DNA from: Nemertoderma westbladi
Lineage: Eukaryota > Xenacoelomorpha > Nemertodermatida > Nemertodermatidae
Assembly (NCBI GenBank): GCA_032718475.1
Contig: JAUCBJ010006872.1
Span: 50,001-89,494 of the forward strand
DNA: 39,494 bases
Reading direction: 5' to 3'
Below are positions 8,724 through 17,180 of this stretch, piece by piece. The notes under the pieces are model-generated. The model saw only the letters and a program-made list of their open reading frames with translations, ran no database searches and was not told where the DNA came from. Made by a program: the position numbers and the translations under genes. Within the stretch, counting starts at the first letter, position 1, and the number at the start of each line of letters is the position of its first letter.

Positions 8724-10410
8724 GTAATTTGTGTCTCTCGTTAATGTTTGTGTTCCTCGTTTATGTTTGTGTCCCCCATTAATGATTGTGTCCCCCATTA
8801 ATGTTTGTGTCCCCCATTAATGTTTGTGTCCCTCATTAATGTATGTCCCTCATTAATGTTTGTGTCACTCGTTAATGTTTGTGTCCCTCATTAATGTTTG
8901 TGTCCCTCATTAATGTATGTCCCTCATTAATGTTTGTGTCACTCGTTAATGTTTGTGTCCCCCATTAATGTTTGTGCCCCCATTAATGTTTGTGTCACTC
9001 ATTAATGTTTGTGTCCCTCATTAATGTTTGTGTCCCTCATTAATGTATGTCCCTCATTAATGTTTGTGTCACTCGTTAATGTTTGTGTCCCTCATTAATG
9101 TTTGTGTCCCTCATTAATGTTTGTGTTCCTCGTTTATGTTTGTGTCCCCCATTAATGATTGTGTCCCCCATTAATGTTTGTGTCCCCCATTAATGTTTGT
9201 GTCCCTCATTAATGTTTGTGTCCCTCATTAATGTATGTCCCTCATTAATGTTTGTGTCACTCGTTAATGTTTGTGTCCCTCATTAATGTTTGTGTCCCTC
9301 ATTAATGTATGTCCCTCATTAATGTTTGTGTCACTCGTTAATGTTTGTGTCCCCCATTAATGTTTGTGCCCCCATTAATGTTTGTGTCACTCATTAATGT
9401 TTGTGTCCCCCATTAATGTTTGTGTCACTCATTAATGTTTGTGTCCCTCGTTAATGTTTGTGTCCCCCATTAATGTTTGTGCCCCCATTAATGTTTGTGT
9501 CACTCATTAATGTTTGTGTCCCCCATTAATGTTTGTGTCCCCCATTAATGTTTGTGCCCCCATTAATGTTTGTGTCCCTCGTTAATGTTTGTGTCCCCCA
9601 TTAATGTTTGTGCCCCCATTAATGTTTGTGTCACTCATTAATGTTTGTGTCCCCCATTAATGTTTGTGTCCCCCATTAATGTTTGTGCCCCCATTAATGT
9701 TTGTGTCCCTCGTTAATGTTTGTGTCCCCCCATTAATGTTTGTGCCCCCATTAATGTTTGTGTCACTCATTAATGTTTGTGTCCCCCATTAATGTTTGTG
9801 CCCCCATTAATGTTTGTGTCCCTCATTAATGTTTGTGTCCCTCGTTAATGTTTGTGTCCCCCATTAATATTTGTGCCCCCATTAATGTTTGTGTCACTCA
9901 TTAATGTTTGTGTCCCTCATTAATGTTTGTGTCCCCATGAATGTTTGTGTCACTCAATAATGTTTGTGTCCCCCATTAATGTTTGTGTCACTCGTTAATG
10001 TTTATGTTCCCCATTAATGTTTGTGTCCCTCATTAATTTTTGTGTCCCTCATTAATGTTTGTGTCCCCAATTAATGATTGTGTCGCTCATTAATGTTTGC
10101 GTCACTCGTTAATGTTTATGTTCCCCATTAATGTTTGTGTCCCTCATTAATTTTTGTGTCCCTCATTAATGTTTGTGTCCCCAATTAATGATTGTGTCGC
10201 TCATTAATGTTTGTGGGCCTCATTAATGTTTGTGTCCCTGATTAACGTGTTTCCTCCATTAATATTTGTGTCCCCCAATAATGTTGTGTCTCTCATTAAT
10301 AATGTTTGTGCCCCTCATTAATGTTTGTGTCCCTCGTTAATGCTGTGTCCCTCATTAATAATGTTTGAGACCCTCATTAATACTGTATCAATTATTTGTC
10401 CCACATTAAT
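8724..10410. repeat. 19-bp minisatellite with higher-order structure (TTAATGTTTGTGTCCCTCA)n
   Basis: About 90 units. The main unit is TTAATGTTTGTGTCCCTCA (19 bp). Recurrent variants are an 18-bp form (TTAATGTTTGTGCCCCCA) and a 17-bp form (TTAATGTATGTCCCTCA), plus forms with CACTCG or CCCCCA endings. Variants recur in blocks: a 114-bp block (six units), starting with TTTATGTTCC at 10001 and again at 10115, is nearly identical twice. The right end (10220-10410) is degenerate. The array ends about 215 bases before the last channel exon, and that stretch holds no feature other than a duplicated TACTGTAGTTTGTTTTT word. Confidence 0.93.
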
Positions 10411-10627
10411 ATTGTTCCCTGACCGCTATGGACTTCCAGAATGAAAAAACCGTTCAGGAGAAACTTATAACGAAACTGCATCTTTATAAATGTATATATT
10501 ATTACTGTAGTTTGTTTTTGTAGATATTACTGTAGTTTGTTTTTAAATTCTAGGCAGTTACATTTAGAGCCGCTTGCTGGCTTTTCTTGTAATTAAATGT
10601 ATATTATTTTCTATATTATTATTGCAG

Positions 10628-10843
10628 GAAGAGGAGAAACCAAGTGCATGGAAAAAATTCAGCTTGTGGGTCTCAAATAAACTCCAGACTGGTGGTACTA
10701 ACGTAAGACCATACCAGAGATTGGACCAGTTGGCCAGGGTCTACGTACCTTTAACATTTCTTTTGTTTAATATCATATACTGGGCTGTTATATTGTCGGT
10801 TTCAAATCTACTATATCAGAGTTACATCAAGGATGAACTCTGA
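10628..10843 (+). CDS. Cys-loop anion channel, last exon with M4 and a C-terminal KDEL
   Basis: After the acceptor TTATTATTGCAG the exon reads EEEKPSAWKKFSLWVSN, the end of the cytoplasmic loop, then LDQLARVYVPLTFLLFNIIYW. That matches the M4 helix of anion channels (ID..SR..FP..F..FN..YW). About 18 further residues end in Tyr-Ile-Lys-Asp-Glu-Leu and TGA (10841-10843). In this family the C-terminus lies outside the cytoplasm, so the final KDEL would face the ER lumen, where the KDEL receptor recognises that tetrapeptide. The stop codon lies in uninterrupted sequence and the frame is fixed by the M4 match. The entry is in phase 0. Confidence 0.9.
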   Translation, partial: EEEKPSAWKKFSLWVSNKLQTGGTNVRPYQRLDQLARVYVPLTFLLFNIIYWAVILSVSNLLYQSYIKDEL

Positions 10844-11270
10844 TCACTTTTTTACTAATTAATAATTTTCATTTTATATTAAACAAGTAAGTTAAGTACA
10901 ACTCCTTACCGATAAATAACGTTGTACATAGTAAGTGCCTAACTCAAACTAAAAAGCAACTGACACCAAAACTTTACTTGCCATCAATCTAAACTTAACT
11001 ACATTCTACTCTAGTTCTAGAACGCGTTGCTTGTAATCAATAATCAGTTGACAACAGTCAGCTGACCCAACTCCCAAAGTAACAGGAAGTAAAGCGAACA
11101 GGTTCAGTTCTATCCGGTTTGCAAAAGCTTGAAATGCATTACATCAATTTTATTTACCAGTAGAAACCCGATTGTGAAACTTGGTGATGTTGTTTTCAAG
11201 TGGTTAGTTTCTTCTTTAGATTAGTAATTACACTTTACCATTCATTATCCAGCTTGGCTTTTTTTTTAGC
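10844..11270. other. 3' flank of the channel gene
   Basis: AT-rich and without coding signal. No clear AATAAA signal is found in the first 100 bases, so the transcript end cannot be placed. A GTTGACAACAGTCAGCTGA stretch near 11047 resembles GTTGACGGCAGTCAGATTG near 5448, a weak internal repeat. Confidence 0.4.
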
Positions 11271-11385
11271 AAGGTTCCACCTTGGTGTAGTGGTTGCATT
11301 GAATTCACATCTCCCTTAGGTCGTGGGTTCGATTCTCACTTGGGCCAGGGCAGTTTCCGTTTCGACACGAATGCTTTAAAGTCGC
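11271..11385 (+). mobile_element. tRNA-derived SINE, copy 1 (A and B boxes intact)
   Basis: Starts AAGGTTCCACC. It has an RNA polymerase III A box TGGTGTAGTGG (11283-11293) and a B box GGTTCGATTCT (11326-11336), spaced as in a tRNA gene. The body after the B box (GGGCCAGGGCAGTTT to CGAATGCTTTAAAG) is shared with the copy at 15808-16068. From about 11386 the two diverge, so this copy lacks the shared 3' half or carries another tail. It does not look like a functional tRNA because no acceptor stem pairs around it. Confidence 0.75.
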
Positions 11386-12055
11386 CATGGTTGTATTAAA
11401 ACGTTGTATTCCTTTGTTGAATTCGTGTTTTGTATTCTTTCAATTCTTGTAATTTTGTCATTTTTCAACTGTTAATATTTAATTTTTTTATTTAATATTA
11501 GTACTGTTGATAATTGTTTATTCAGTAATACTTAGTTTAAATCATCAAATCGAAGAACAGATTAATTTTGGTTGTTGTTGTTTTTGGGCCAAAAATAATT
11601 ATGATTGAAAATTAAAAATTTCCCACTCGACCCCCCTTTTACTTATATTTTTTCGACAAATAATTACGCGTTTCTTTAATAATCGGAAAATGTTTATGTC
11701 AAACTGCATTATTTATCCGTTACCATGGATTACAGAAGCGTTGTTACTAAGTTACGAAGGCGAATAATATGTAGATTTAGATTGAGCAAATAAGCGAAAC
11801 TGATAAAGATTCAGTAAAGGCTGCGTCACTGCATCAGCCATCTGATGCGACAACACTAAGACAAAACGGTTGAGCTAGTTAGTGAGCACATCAGAAGCGT
11901 AGAGGGGGTTTCTGTACTCACTAGGAAAATATTTTTTAATGGATTTTAACACAATTTTTAGGTTTAATTTTAAACTCATTATTTTTTAATCTCAATAGTT
12001 ACTTTTTTAAATCATCTAAGTATTTCTAGAATATTATTGTTTTATTATGTGCATA
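11386..12055. other. Non-coding, no feature recognised
   Basis: AT-rich sequence with long T and A runs and no convincing frame. It ends at the target-site word CATA of the next element. Confidence 0.4.
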
Positions 12056-12541
12056 GGGTCGTCCAAGTATGACGTCTGCACTTTTCCCCAAAATATTGAC
12101 CCCCTCCCTCCCCTAAATCAGATGTCATCAGATAAGCGTTGACCCCCCCCCCCCCCCCTAAATCAGATTAAAAAAAAATTTGTAATAAACTTAATAGTTT
12201 ATTACAAAAAAATTTTTATTTTATTTTTTTTTTATTATGAAGATGTTTCATTTTCAGGCGAACCCCAGTACCGCAGTACCCCAGTAGCACGCGTCCTAAT
12301 CACTGAAACATGGTGACTGGTAACTGAAACAGAAGGTTGTGCTAGGGGCCTTCGGGGGCTTCGAACAATTAAAATAGGCAAGCTATTTACTCTTCTGCTA
12401 TATCTCTTCTAGCACCTATAGATGAACATGCTGACGTCAGATTTTGGCTGACCCCCTCCCCTCCCCTCATCAGCACGTCATCAGATTTTCCCAACCCCCC
12501 TCCCCCCCCCCTAAAGTGCTGACGTCATACTTGGACGGCCC
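12056..12541. mobile_element. MITE, 486 bp, with about 28-bp terminal inverted repeats and CATA flanks
   Basis: The left end GGGTCGTCCAAGTATGACGT is mirrored at the right end, whose reverse complement starts GGGCCGTCCAAGTATGACGT. Both continue C(T/A)GCACTTT inward, so about 28 bp match with two differences. The element is flanked by CATA at 12052-12055 and 12542-12545, a possible target duplication. Inside are subterminal C-rich runs (16 C in a row at about 12144) and several GACGTCAG/TCATCAG words. There is no transposase. The superfamily is not assigned: hAT would give 8 bp and Harbinger 3 bp of duplication. Confidence 0.75.
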
Positions 12542-12610
12542 CATATCAGGAAATCTGCTTTACTTCCGGCGTATTGTTTACAGTTCATAGAAAGGCGCGG
12601 TATGAGTATA

Positions 12611-13140
12611 CACCATGACCCGTACTATAGTGTCATTTTCAGATGACATTCATTTTATGAGTTGGTTTGGTGGGGGTATGTATGCCTATACAATATCTCT
12701 ATCGCGTAGATATTCATACGTAAACAAAACGTTCCAGAACATTGTGTATCTATTAAATACTGTAGAATAATTGGCCATCAACGAACAATAATTCTTGCAA
12801 TCATTGAACGCCTATTTCTCAGCTGTTTCTCAACGAAATTCAGTATATTTTTACATATTTGGAATCCTTGCAACGCAAGATTTCTAATGATATGAAAAAT
12901 TATTCACTAATGTGAAGAATGGCAACGACAGGTGATGTGTAATTTCCCAAGACACTTTTTTAAAATGCTTTTTAAAAAAATTTACAGGCAAAATCGTAAA
13001 TTCCGGCTGCACCTGGACGGTGAGTTGAACTAGTTGTGTTTCAAATTTCAAGCAATATGATAAAGATTTCTAGAAAAAAAGATTTTTTGGGAGGGGGGTC
13101 CGTGTCAACAGAAAATTACACTATATTACGGGTCAGGGTG
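12611..13140. mobile_element. MITE, 530 bp, with about 29-bp inverted ends and TA target sites
   Basis: The left end CACCATGACCCGTACTATAG and the reverse complement of the right end, CACCCTGACCCGTAATATAG, match over about 29 bp with a few differences. TA dinucleotides flank both sides (12609-12610, 13141-13142), as for Tc1/mariner-type elements. There is no transposase. Much of the interior (about 12650-13140) recurs near 21.0-21.65 kb. Confidence 0.75.
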
Positions 13141-13194
13141 TATTTACAGTATTATTATTATAACTATTTACATCATTGTGTGCAAAGTAGCACT

Positions 13195-13470
13195 TGATCA
13201 CTTTGCAGCCTCCGCTCTCTCTGTTTTCAACAAAAGCAAATGCAAACTGTCGGCCGAAGACGAAACGACCCTAAGGCTCCTCTTCCGATAAATGCCCATG
13301 GTGGGCGATACTCAAACCCCTTGTTTTGTTCCCAATATTTCAACTGGTACTCATTTTATCGACCCCATGGTATGAAAGACTGAGTGAACCCAGTCGGGGT
13401 TCGAACCTGCAACCACTGCAACCAATAGATGGCAGTTCCGGACAAACAGTCCCCGCCGTCCCTGTTTTAA
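13195..13470 (-). mobile_element. SINE-like element, antisense
   Basis: On the minus strand a perfect B-box-like GGTTCGAACCC (about 13399-13409) follows TTGGTTGCAGTGGTTGCA, and is followed by GGGGTCGATAAAATGAGTACC. That last block resembles the conserved central segment of tRNA-derived SINEs found in molluscs and some deuterostomes. The A box is compressed or lost. The downstream part (to 13195) has no pairing or coding signal. The boundaries are approximate. Confidence 0.55.
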
Positions 13471-13668
13471 GGGGCTATTAGTTGGTAACAGATTTTGCAT
13501 AAGAAAATATAAAAATGATTAACAAAAATATTACCAAATTACACTTGAAATTATAACTTGTCTAATGTCTAAATGTCTATAAAATAGGAAAATGAATAAT
13601 ACTGCATAACAAATCAAAACATACATTTTGGAGCCCCCCTACGGTTGGCACCCAGGGAAATGTCTGTC

Positions 13669-13894
13669 GACACCCCACAGGCGACACCCCACAGGCGACA
13701 ACCTACAGGCGACACCCCACAGGCGACACCCCACAGGCGACACCCCACAGGCGACATTCTACAGGCGACACCCCACAGGCGACACCCCACAGGCGACACC
13801 CCACAGGCGACACCCCACAGGCGACACCCCACAGGCGACACCCCACAGGCGACACCCCACAGGCGACACCCCACAGGCGACACCCCACAGGCGA
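13669..13894. repeat. 14-bp minisatellite (GACACCCCACAGGC)n
   Basis: About 16 copies, nearly all identical, with two variant units (GACAACCTACAGGC, GACATTCTACAGGC) near the left side. The long frames through it on both strands are by-products of a 14-bp period read in threes (a 42-base, 14-residue cycle) and are not genes. Confidence 0.95.
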
Positions 13895-14057
13895 TATCAC
13901 ATATTCAAAAGTAGAAACTGCTGCAGCAGGTATTCAAGATCCGAATGCTTGGGATCATAGTCCAACCCATTCTACAATATTGTATGTAGGCCTATTACTA
14001 CTACAGTACTTACAGTACTACTGTACTATCCGCATGCTGCATTGCAGTTGCATTATA

Positions 14058-15198
14058 CCGGTATATATATTAAGAATGCTGTGCCGTCTTGTCGAGAAAA
14101 TTGCGCCGCCACAACTCCCTATCACTCATGACATTTGCAAGTTCAACCGCATCTTCAAGGCCAGTGACCTTTAAGATGCGTCTTAAAAGAGTCATGGACT
14201 GTCCACCATGCTTACTTTCTCCATGGGGCTGTCAAAGAGCAAGATTGTTCACTGGCTGATGTCCTATAAGCGAAGGCGGCTTTGTTCTAGTGTCAAGCTT
14301 GGGACAACTTCAATGTTATATAGTGTCTGGTTGGAGATGTGTACATTATATTTGACACCAACGTAGCATTCTTGAGAATGTGCCATCCAGAGATTTGGTG
14401 TCCTCAGCAGTTAGAGCCCAGCATGGACTCCCATAGAGGAGTACTGGGACTATTGCTGCTCTAAATAATCGGACCTTAAGTTTCCGATTAATTCTCGGTG
14501 ACTTCCCAATCCTGGAGAGCCCTTTAAATGCTGCACATGCCTTTCCCTTACGTATTCGAAGGTATTCTCACCTGACTTCCGGATCCATGATCCCAGGTAA
14601 CAGAAGTCTGCAAGCATACCATCCTTTGAGCTTATGCTTATCCGATCAGACATTTCCTGATGACTTTCAAAGTTAACTGTTAAGAATTTTGGTCTTCTTG
14701 GAGTTAACAAAAAGCCCAACATTAGAAGCAGCCTGTTCTAATGAGCTGAGGAGCCGTTGGGCTCCCTCTAGTGATTCTGAGAGTACTTCTAAGTCATCAG
14801 CAAAGTCTAGCAGGTAACAGAAGTCTGCAAGCATACCATCCTTTGAGCTTATGCTTATCCGATCAGACATTTCCTGATGACTTTCAAAGTTAACTGTTAA
14901 GAATTTTGGTCTTCTTGGAGTTAACAAAAAGCCCAACATTAGAAGCAGCCTGTTCTAATGAGCTGAGGAGCCGTTGGGCTCCCTCTAGTGATTCTGAGAG
15001 TACTTCTAAGTCATCAGCAAAGTCTAGATCAGTACGTACTTTGCTGGATTTCTTCTACTTCTTGTGCTTGTAGGGGGGTGTTACCATCACCCCATCATCA
15101 TTATGATGATCTATAAAATAGTCAACCACAATTATGAATAAGAATGTTGTATGTCACCCTGGGTGACTCCCCCATAACACGTATAATGGATCTGTGTG
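14058..15198 (-). pseudogene. RTE-like LINE, 3' half of reverse transcriptase (copy A), decayed
   Basis: Minus-strand order: LDFADDLEVLSESLEGAQ, the catalytic F/YxDD box of reverse transcriptase (about 15025-14950), then VGLFVNSKKTKILN, YLGSWI (near 14587), VRERHVQHLKG, then PVLLYGSPCWALTAEDTKSLDGTF (near 14445), the C-terminal tail and a TTAATATATAT end at about 14058. The LLYG...W.LT....LDGT pattern is typical of RTE-clade elements. A 217-bp tandem duplication (14594-15027) shifts the frame, and in-frame stops follow LDGTF. The last 170 bases match the 3' ends of the copies at 16313-17180 and 25985-26336. Confidence 0.75.
14594..15027. repeat. Perfect 217-bp tandem duplication inside the LINE
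   Basis: 14594-14810 and 14811-15027 are identical as far as I can read, both running from CAGGTAACAGAAGTC to CATCAGCAAAGTCTAG. The length is not a multiple of three, so it breaks the reverse-transcriptase frame. The identity contrasts with the decay of the surrounding LINE. Confidence 0.93.
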
Positions 15199-15760
15199 GC
15201 CCACCGCTACTGCTGCCCTAAATAATCGAAACTTGAGATTTCGTATTTTTCATTGGACTTCCAAATCCTGGACAGAGTATGTTGTCCATGTCTTCCCCTT
15301 ACGTATCTTCACCTGACATTAGATTCTATGATCCCAAGTCATCGACACGCTCGCGCAAGCCATCTCTGGAGCGTATACCCTTACCATTATACATTTCTTC
15401 AGGGCTGTGAAGGTTGACTGTTAAAATGCTAGTCTTTTTGGAGTTTACAAAAAGACCCACACTAGAAGCAACCTGCTCCGATGAACAGGAGGAGCCTTGG
15501 GGCTCCCTTTAGTGATTCTGACTGTACCCCTAAGTCATCATCAAAGTCTAGACCAGTAAAGTACAGTGCTGGATTTCCTCTACTACTTGTGCCTGTATGG
15601 TATTATTACCATGACCCTATTTTTATTAAGATGGTCTAAAGACATGGGTAGAACATAATCAACTACTGTAAAACTACAAATAAGAATGGTGCAAGTGTGT
15701 CACCCTAAACGACACCCCATAAGACTTCGAATGGATCTGTGTCACCATCAGCAGTGTAGG
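15199..15760 (-). mobile_element. Second, more diverged LINE fragment adjoining copy A
   Basis: Repeats the layout of copy A at lower identity. CTGCTGCCCTAAATAATCG (15211) matches 14456-14474. TTAACAGTCAACCTT-like and GTTTACAAAAAGACCCACAC stretches (15415-15465) match 14670-14720. GGATCTGTGTCACC (15732) matches GGATCTGTGTGGCC (15188). It is therefore either an old tandem duplicate of the same LINE section or two insertions of one family side by side in the same orientation. Confidence 0.6.
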
Positions 15761-15807
15761 TCAATGTGGTGTAATTCACATGACAACAGTGTGTTATTAA
15801 TTACACG

Positions 15808-16068
15808 AAGGTTCCATTGCATTGAATTCACATCTCCTGTAGGTCGTGGGTTCGATCCTCACATGGGCCAGGGCAGTTTTCGTTTCGGCACGAATGCTTT
15901 AAAGGGACCAGCCAGGGCGCATCTCTGCCTTGCATCCTTAAGTGGTAGCTAAATGAGTACTGGAGTTTCCTCTGGGGAGTAAAGTTCTGGGAGACCGCAC
16001 TGGAAATAAGTCGTCAGACTTTGTGCGTAATCCCTGGCCTAGCGGCCGAAGAAAATTTACTTTACTTT
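15808..16068 (+). mobile_element. tRNA-derived SINE, copy 2, A box deleted
   Basis: Same family as 11271-11385: AAGGTTCCA, TTGCATTGAATTCACATCTC, B box GGTTCGATCCT, GGGCCAGGGCAGTTT, CGAATGCTTTAAAG. Compared with copy 1 it lacks exactly 14 bases, CCTTGGTGTAGTGG, which contain the whole A box. It has the fuller 3' body (GGGACCAGCCAGGGCGCATC to CCTAGCGGCCGAAG) and ends in a TTTAC-type tandem tail at about 16055-16068. Confidence 0.8.
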
Positions 16069-16132
16069 AATGAAATGAATTGGAGTTGAGCTGTTATTGC
16101 AACTGTAATAAATCATATTATTAACATATTTG

Positions 16133-16300
16133 AGGCCAGTAGCTCGGCCGTTAGAGATAGGAAATGCAACATAACACTGGCCTGTTCAATAGAAGTGGAT
16201 TAGATGGGAGAGTAAGTGTCAGTGGAGATTGACTGAACTGGTTATACTGACGAGGACTGAGAGTCCGAAACGTATGTATAGCGCTGGTTCAACCCCCGGC
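16133..16300 (+). mobile_element. Possible small retroelement with tRNA-like boxes around a ribozyme-like fold
   Basis: An A-box-like TAGCTCGGCCGTTAGAG (16140-16156) and a B-box-like GGTTCAACCCC (16286-16296) bracket the hammerhead-like fold. GCTGG (16282-16287 region) and CCGGC downstream could pair as a T-arm. An 8-bp inverted repeat AGGCCAGT/ACTGGCCT (16133-16140, 16176-16183) encloses the A box. The boxes are about 130 bases apart, longer than in a tRNA gene. The element's limits are unknown, and the LINE fragment copy B starts just downstream. Confidence 0.35.
16234..16291 (+). ncRNA. Hammerhead ribozyme-like motif (type I topology, short stem III)
   Basis: The core CTGACGA (16247-16253) is followed by a perfect 5-bp stem II with a GAG loop (GGACT/AGTCC, 16254-16266) and then GAAAC (16267-16271). 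A 2-bp stem III (A16270-T16277, C16271-G16276, 4-base loop) leads to GTA, a permitted NUH cleavage triplet, so cleavage would fall after A16278. Stem I forms between 16234-16246 and 16279-16291: TGAAC pairs with GGTTCA at the base, TA/TA next to the core, with a two-position internal mismatch and some G-T pairs between. All invariant core bases are present. Penelope-like and other retroelements are known to carry hammerheads with very short stem III that act as dimers. Activity is inferred. Confidence 0.6.
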
Positions 16301-16543
16301 GACGTGCTTCATGTGTCAATTATAAAGCACATATTTCCAACCAGACACTCTATAAAATTGAAGGTGTCTCATTTCTTCCCCCTATCCCCGATGCTTGACA
16401 CTTACACCAAATCGCCTCCGCTTTGCAGGACATTGTTTTGACGCCGTGAAAACCAGCCTGTGTACAATCCATAGTGCTTTGGCAGCCCCATGGAGAAAAT
16501 AATTATGGTGGACAGCCCATGACTTTCTTGAGACACCTCTTAA

Positions 16544-17074
16544 CCCTTTGTGTACCAACACTTAAAAAAGGCAGCACACTCCCGCCTTTTTGATTGTAAA
16601 TAATTAGGACCATGCTCATAAACGCGTCAGTGTGTCGCCTTTATACAGTATAATTACAACTTAACCCCCAGGGCGGCAGAGTGCCGCCTTTATTGAAAAC
16701 CTCTTATAACTTTCATTATAACTTTAACGTTAATTTAATATTGATCGGATGGATTCCTATTGATTTGAGGGCATTTTAAATTACATAATTTATGCAAATT
16801 AATTTTAATTTAGCCAATAATTTTGTTACAAATAAAGTAAGGCGGCAGTGTGCCGCTCATGGGGTTCAAATGAAAGAATACAAGATTTCGAAAAAGGTTA
16901 AAAGCGGCAGTGTGCCGCCTTTGACGGTAGGATAAAGTAATAATATGGTTAAACTCTTTATATAAAAATCTCTGGTACGACAAGAAAATAAACCTTGGTC
17001 CGATGAAATATACTTTTCTTGGTCCTTGGAAGTAAATATACGGTATATGTAATTTATCTTTGGTACGCCAAGGG
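16544..17074. mobile_element. piggyBac-like MITE, 531 bp, in a TTAA site
   Basis: The ends CCCTTTGTGTACCAA and (reverse complement of the right end) CCCTTGGCGTACCAA are inverted repeats, flanked by TTAA on both sides (16540-16543, 17075-17078). A TTAA target and a CCC start are the hallmarks of piggyBac elements. No transposase is present. Removing the element rejoins the flanking LINE sequence without loss, so the insertion is later than the LINE. The interior holds five copies of a GC-rich palindrome (separate entry). The frame at 17205-16810 on the minus strand runs across the element edge and is not a gene. Confidence 0.85.
16565..16924. repeat. Five related palindromes inside the piggyBac-like MITE
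   Basis: The motif AAGGCGGCA(G/C)(T/A)GTGCCGCCTTT or its reverse occurs at about 16565-16592 (AAGGCAGCACACTCCCGCCTT), 16624-16643 (degenerate), 16671-16693 (GGCGGCAGAGTGCCGCC), 16837-16857 and 16898-16922. Each can form a hairpin with a GGCGGCA/TGCCGCC-type stem. Within an AT-rich element these GC-rich hairpins stand out. Confidence 0.8.
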
Positions 17075-17180
17075 TTAAAGTATACTGGCCTTGAAGATGC
17101 GGATAATCTCACGAAAGCCAAGTTGTGGAGGTGCAACTTTTGTTGATAAGCCGGAATAGCATTCTTAATGCACGCTGCTT

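Larger units (their letters stand above)
16313..17180 (+). mobile_element. RTE-like LINE 3' end (copy B), interrupted by a MITE
   Basis: GCACATATTTCCAACCAGAC, CGCCTCCGCTTTGCAGGACATTG and CCCATGGAGAAAATAA...GGTGGACAGCCC (16331-16540) match copy C at 25985-26180. The match resumes after the MITE with ACTGGCCTTGAAGATGCGGA and GATAAGCCGGAATAGCATTC (17083-17167). The coding frame (C-terminal RRLRFAGHC-type tail) is broken by several stops. Copy B and copy C share the same 3' terminus. Confidence 0.75.

Noticed and set aside
11271-11345. Functional tRNA gene
   Set aside because: A and B boxes are present, but I see no acceptor-stem pairing, and a second copy with a SINE body lies at 15808.
12144-12160. 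G-quadruplex from the C-run
   Set aside because: A single homopolymer run near the MITE end; length is unreliable and no separate four-tract pattern is needed to explain it.
13614-13960. Four overlapping frames with Cys/Trp/Gly or His/Pro/Thr repeats
   Set aside because: All are the 14-bp minisatellite read in different frames and on both strands.
14650-14700. Second hammerhead core at CCTGATGACTTTCAAAG (also at 14868)
   Set aside because: There is CTGATGA but no stem II followed by GAAA; it lies in the LINE coding region.
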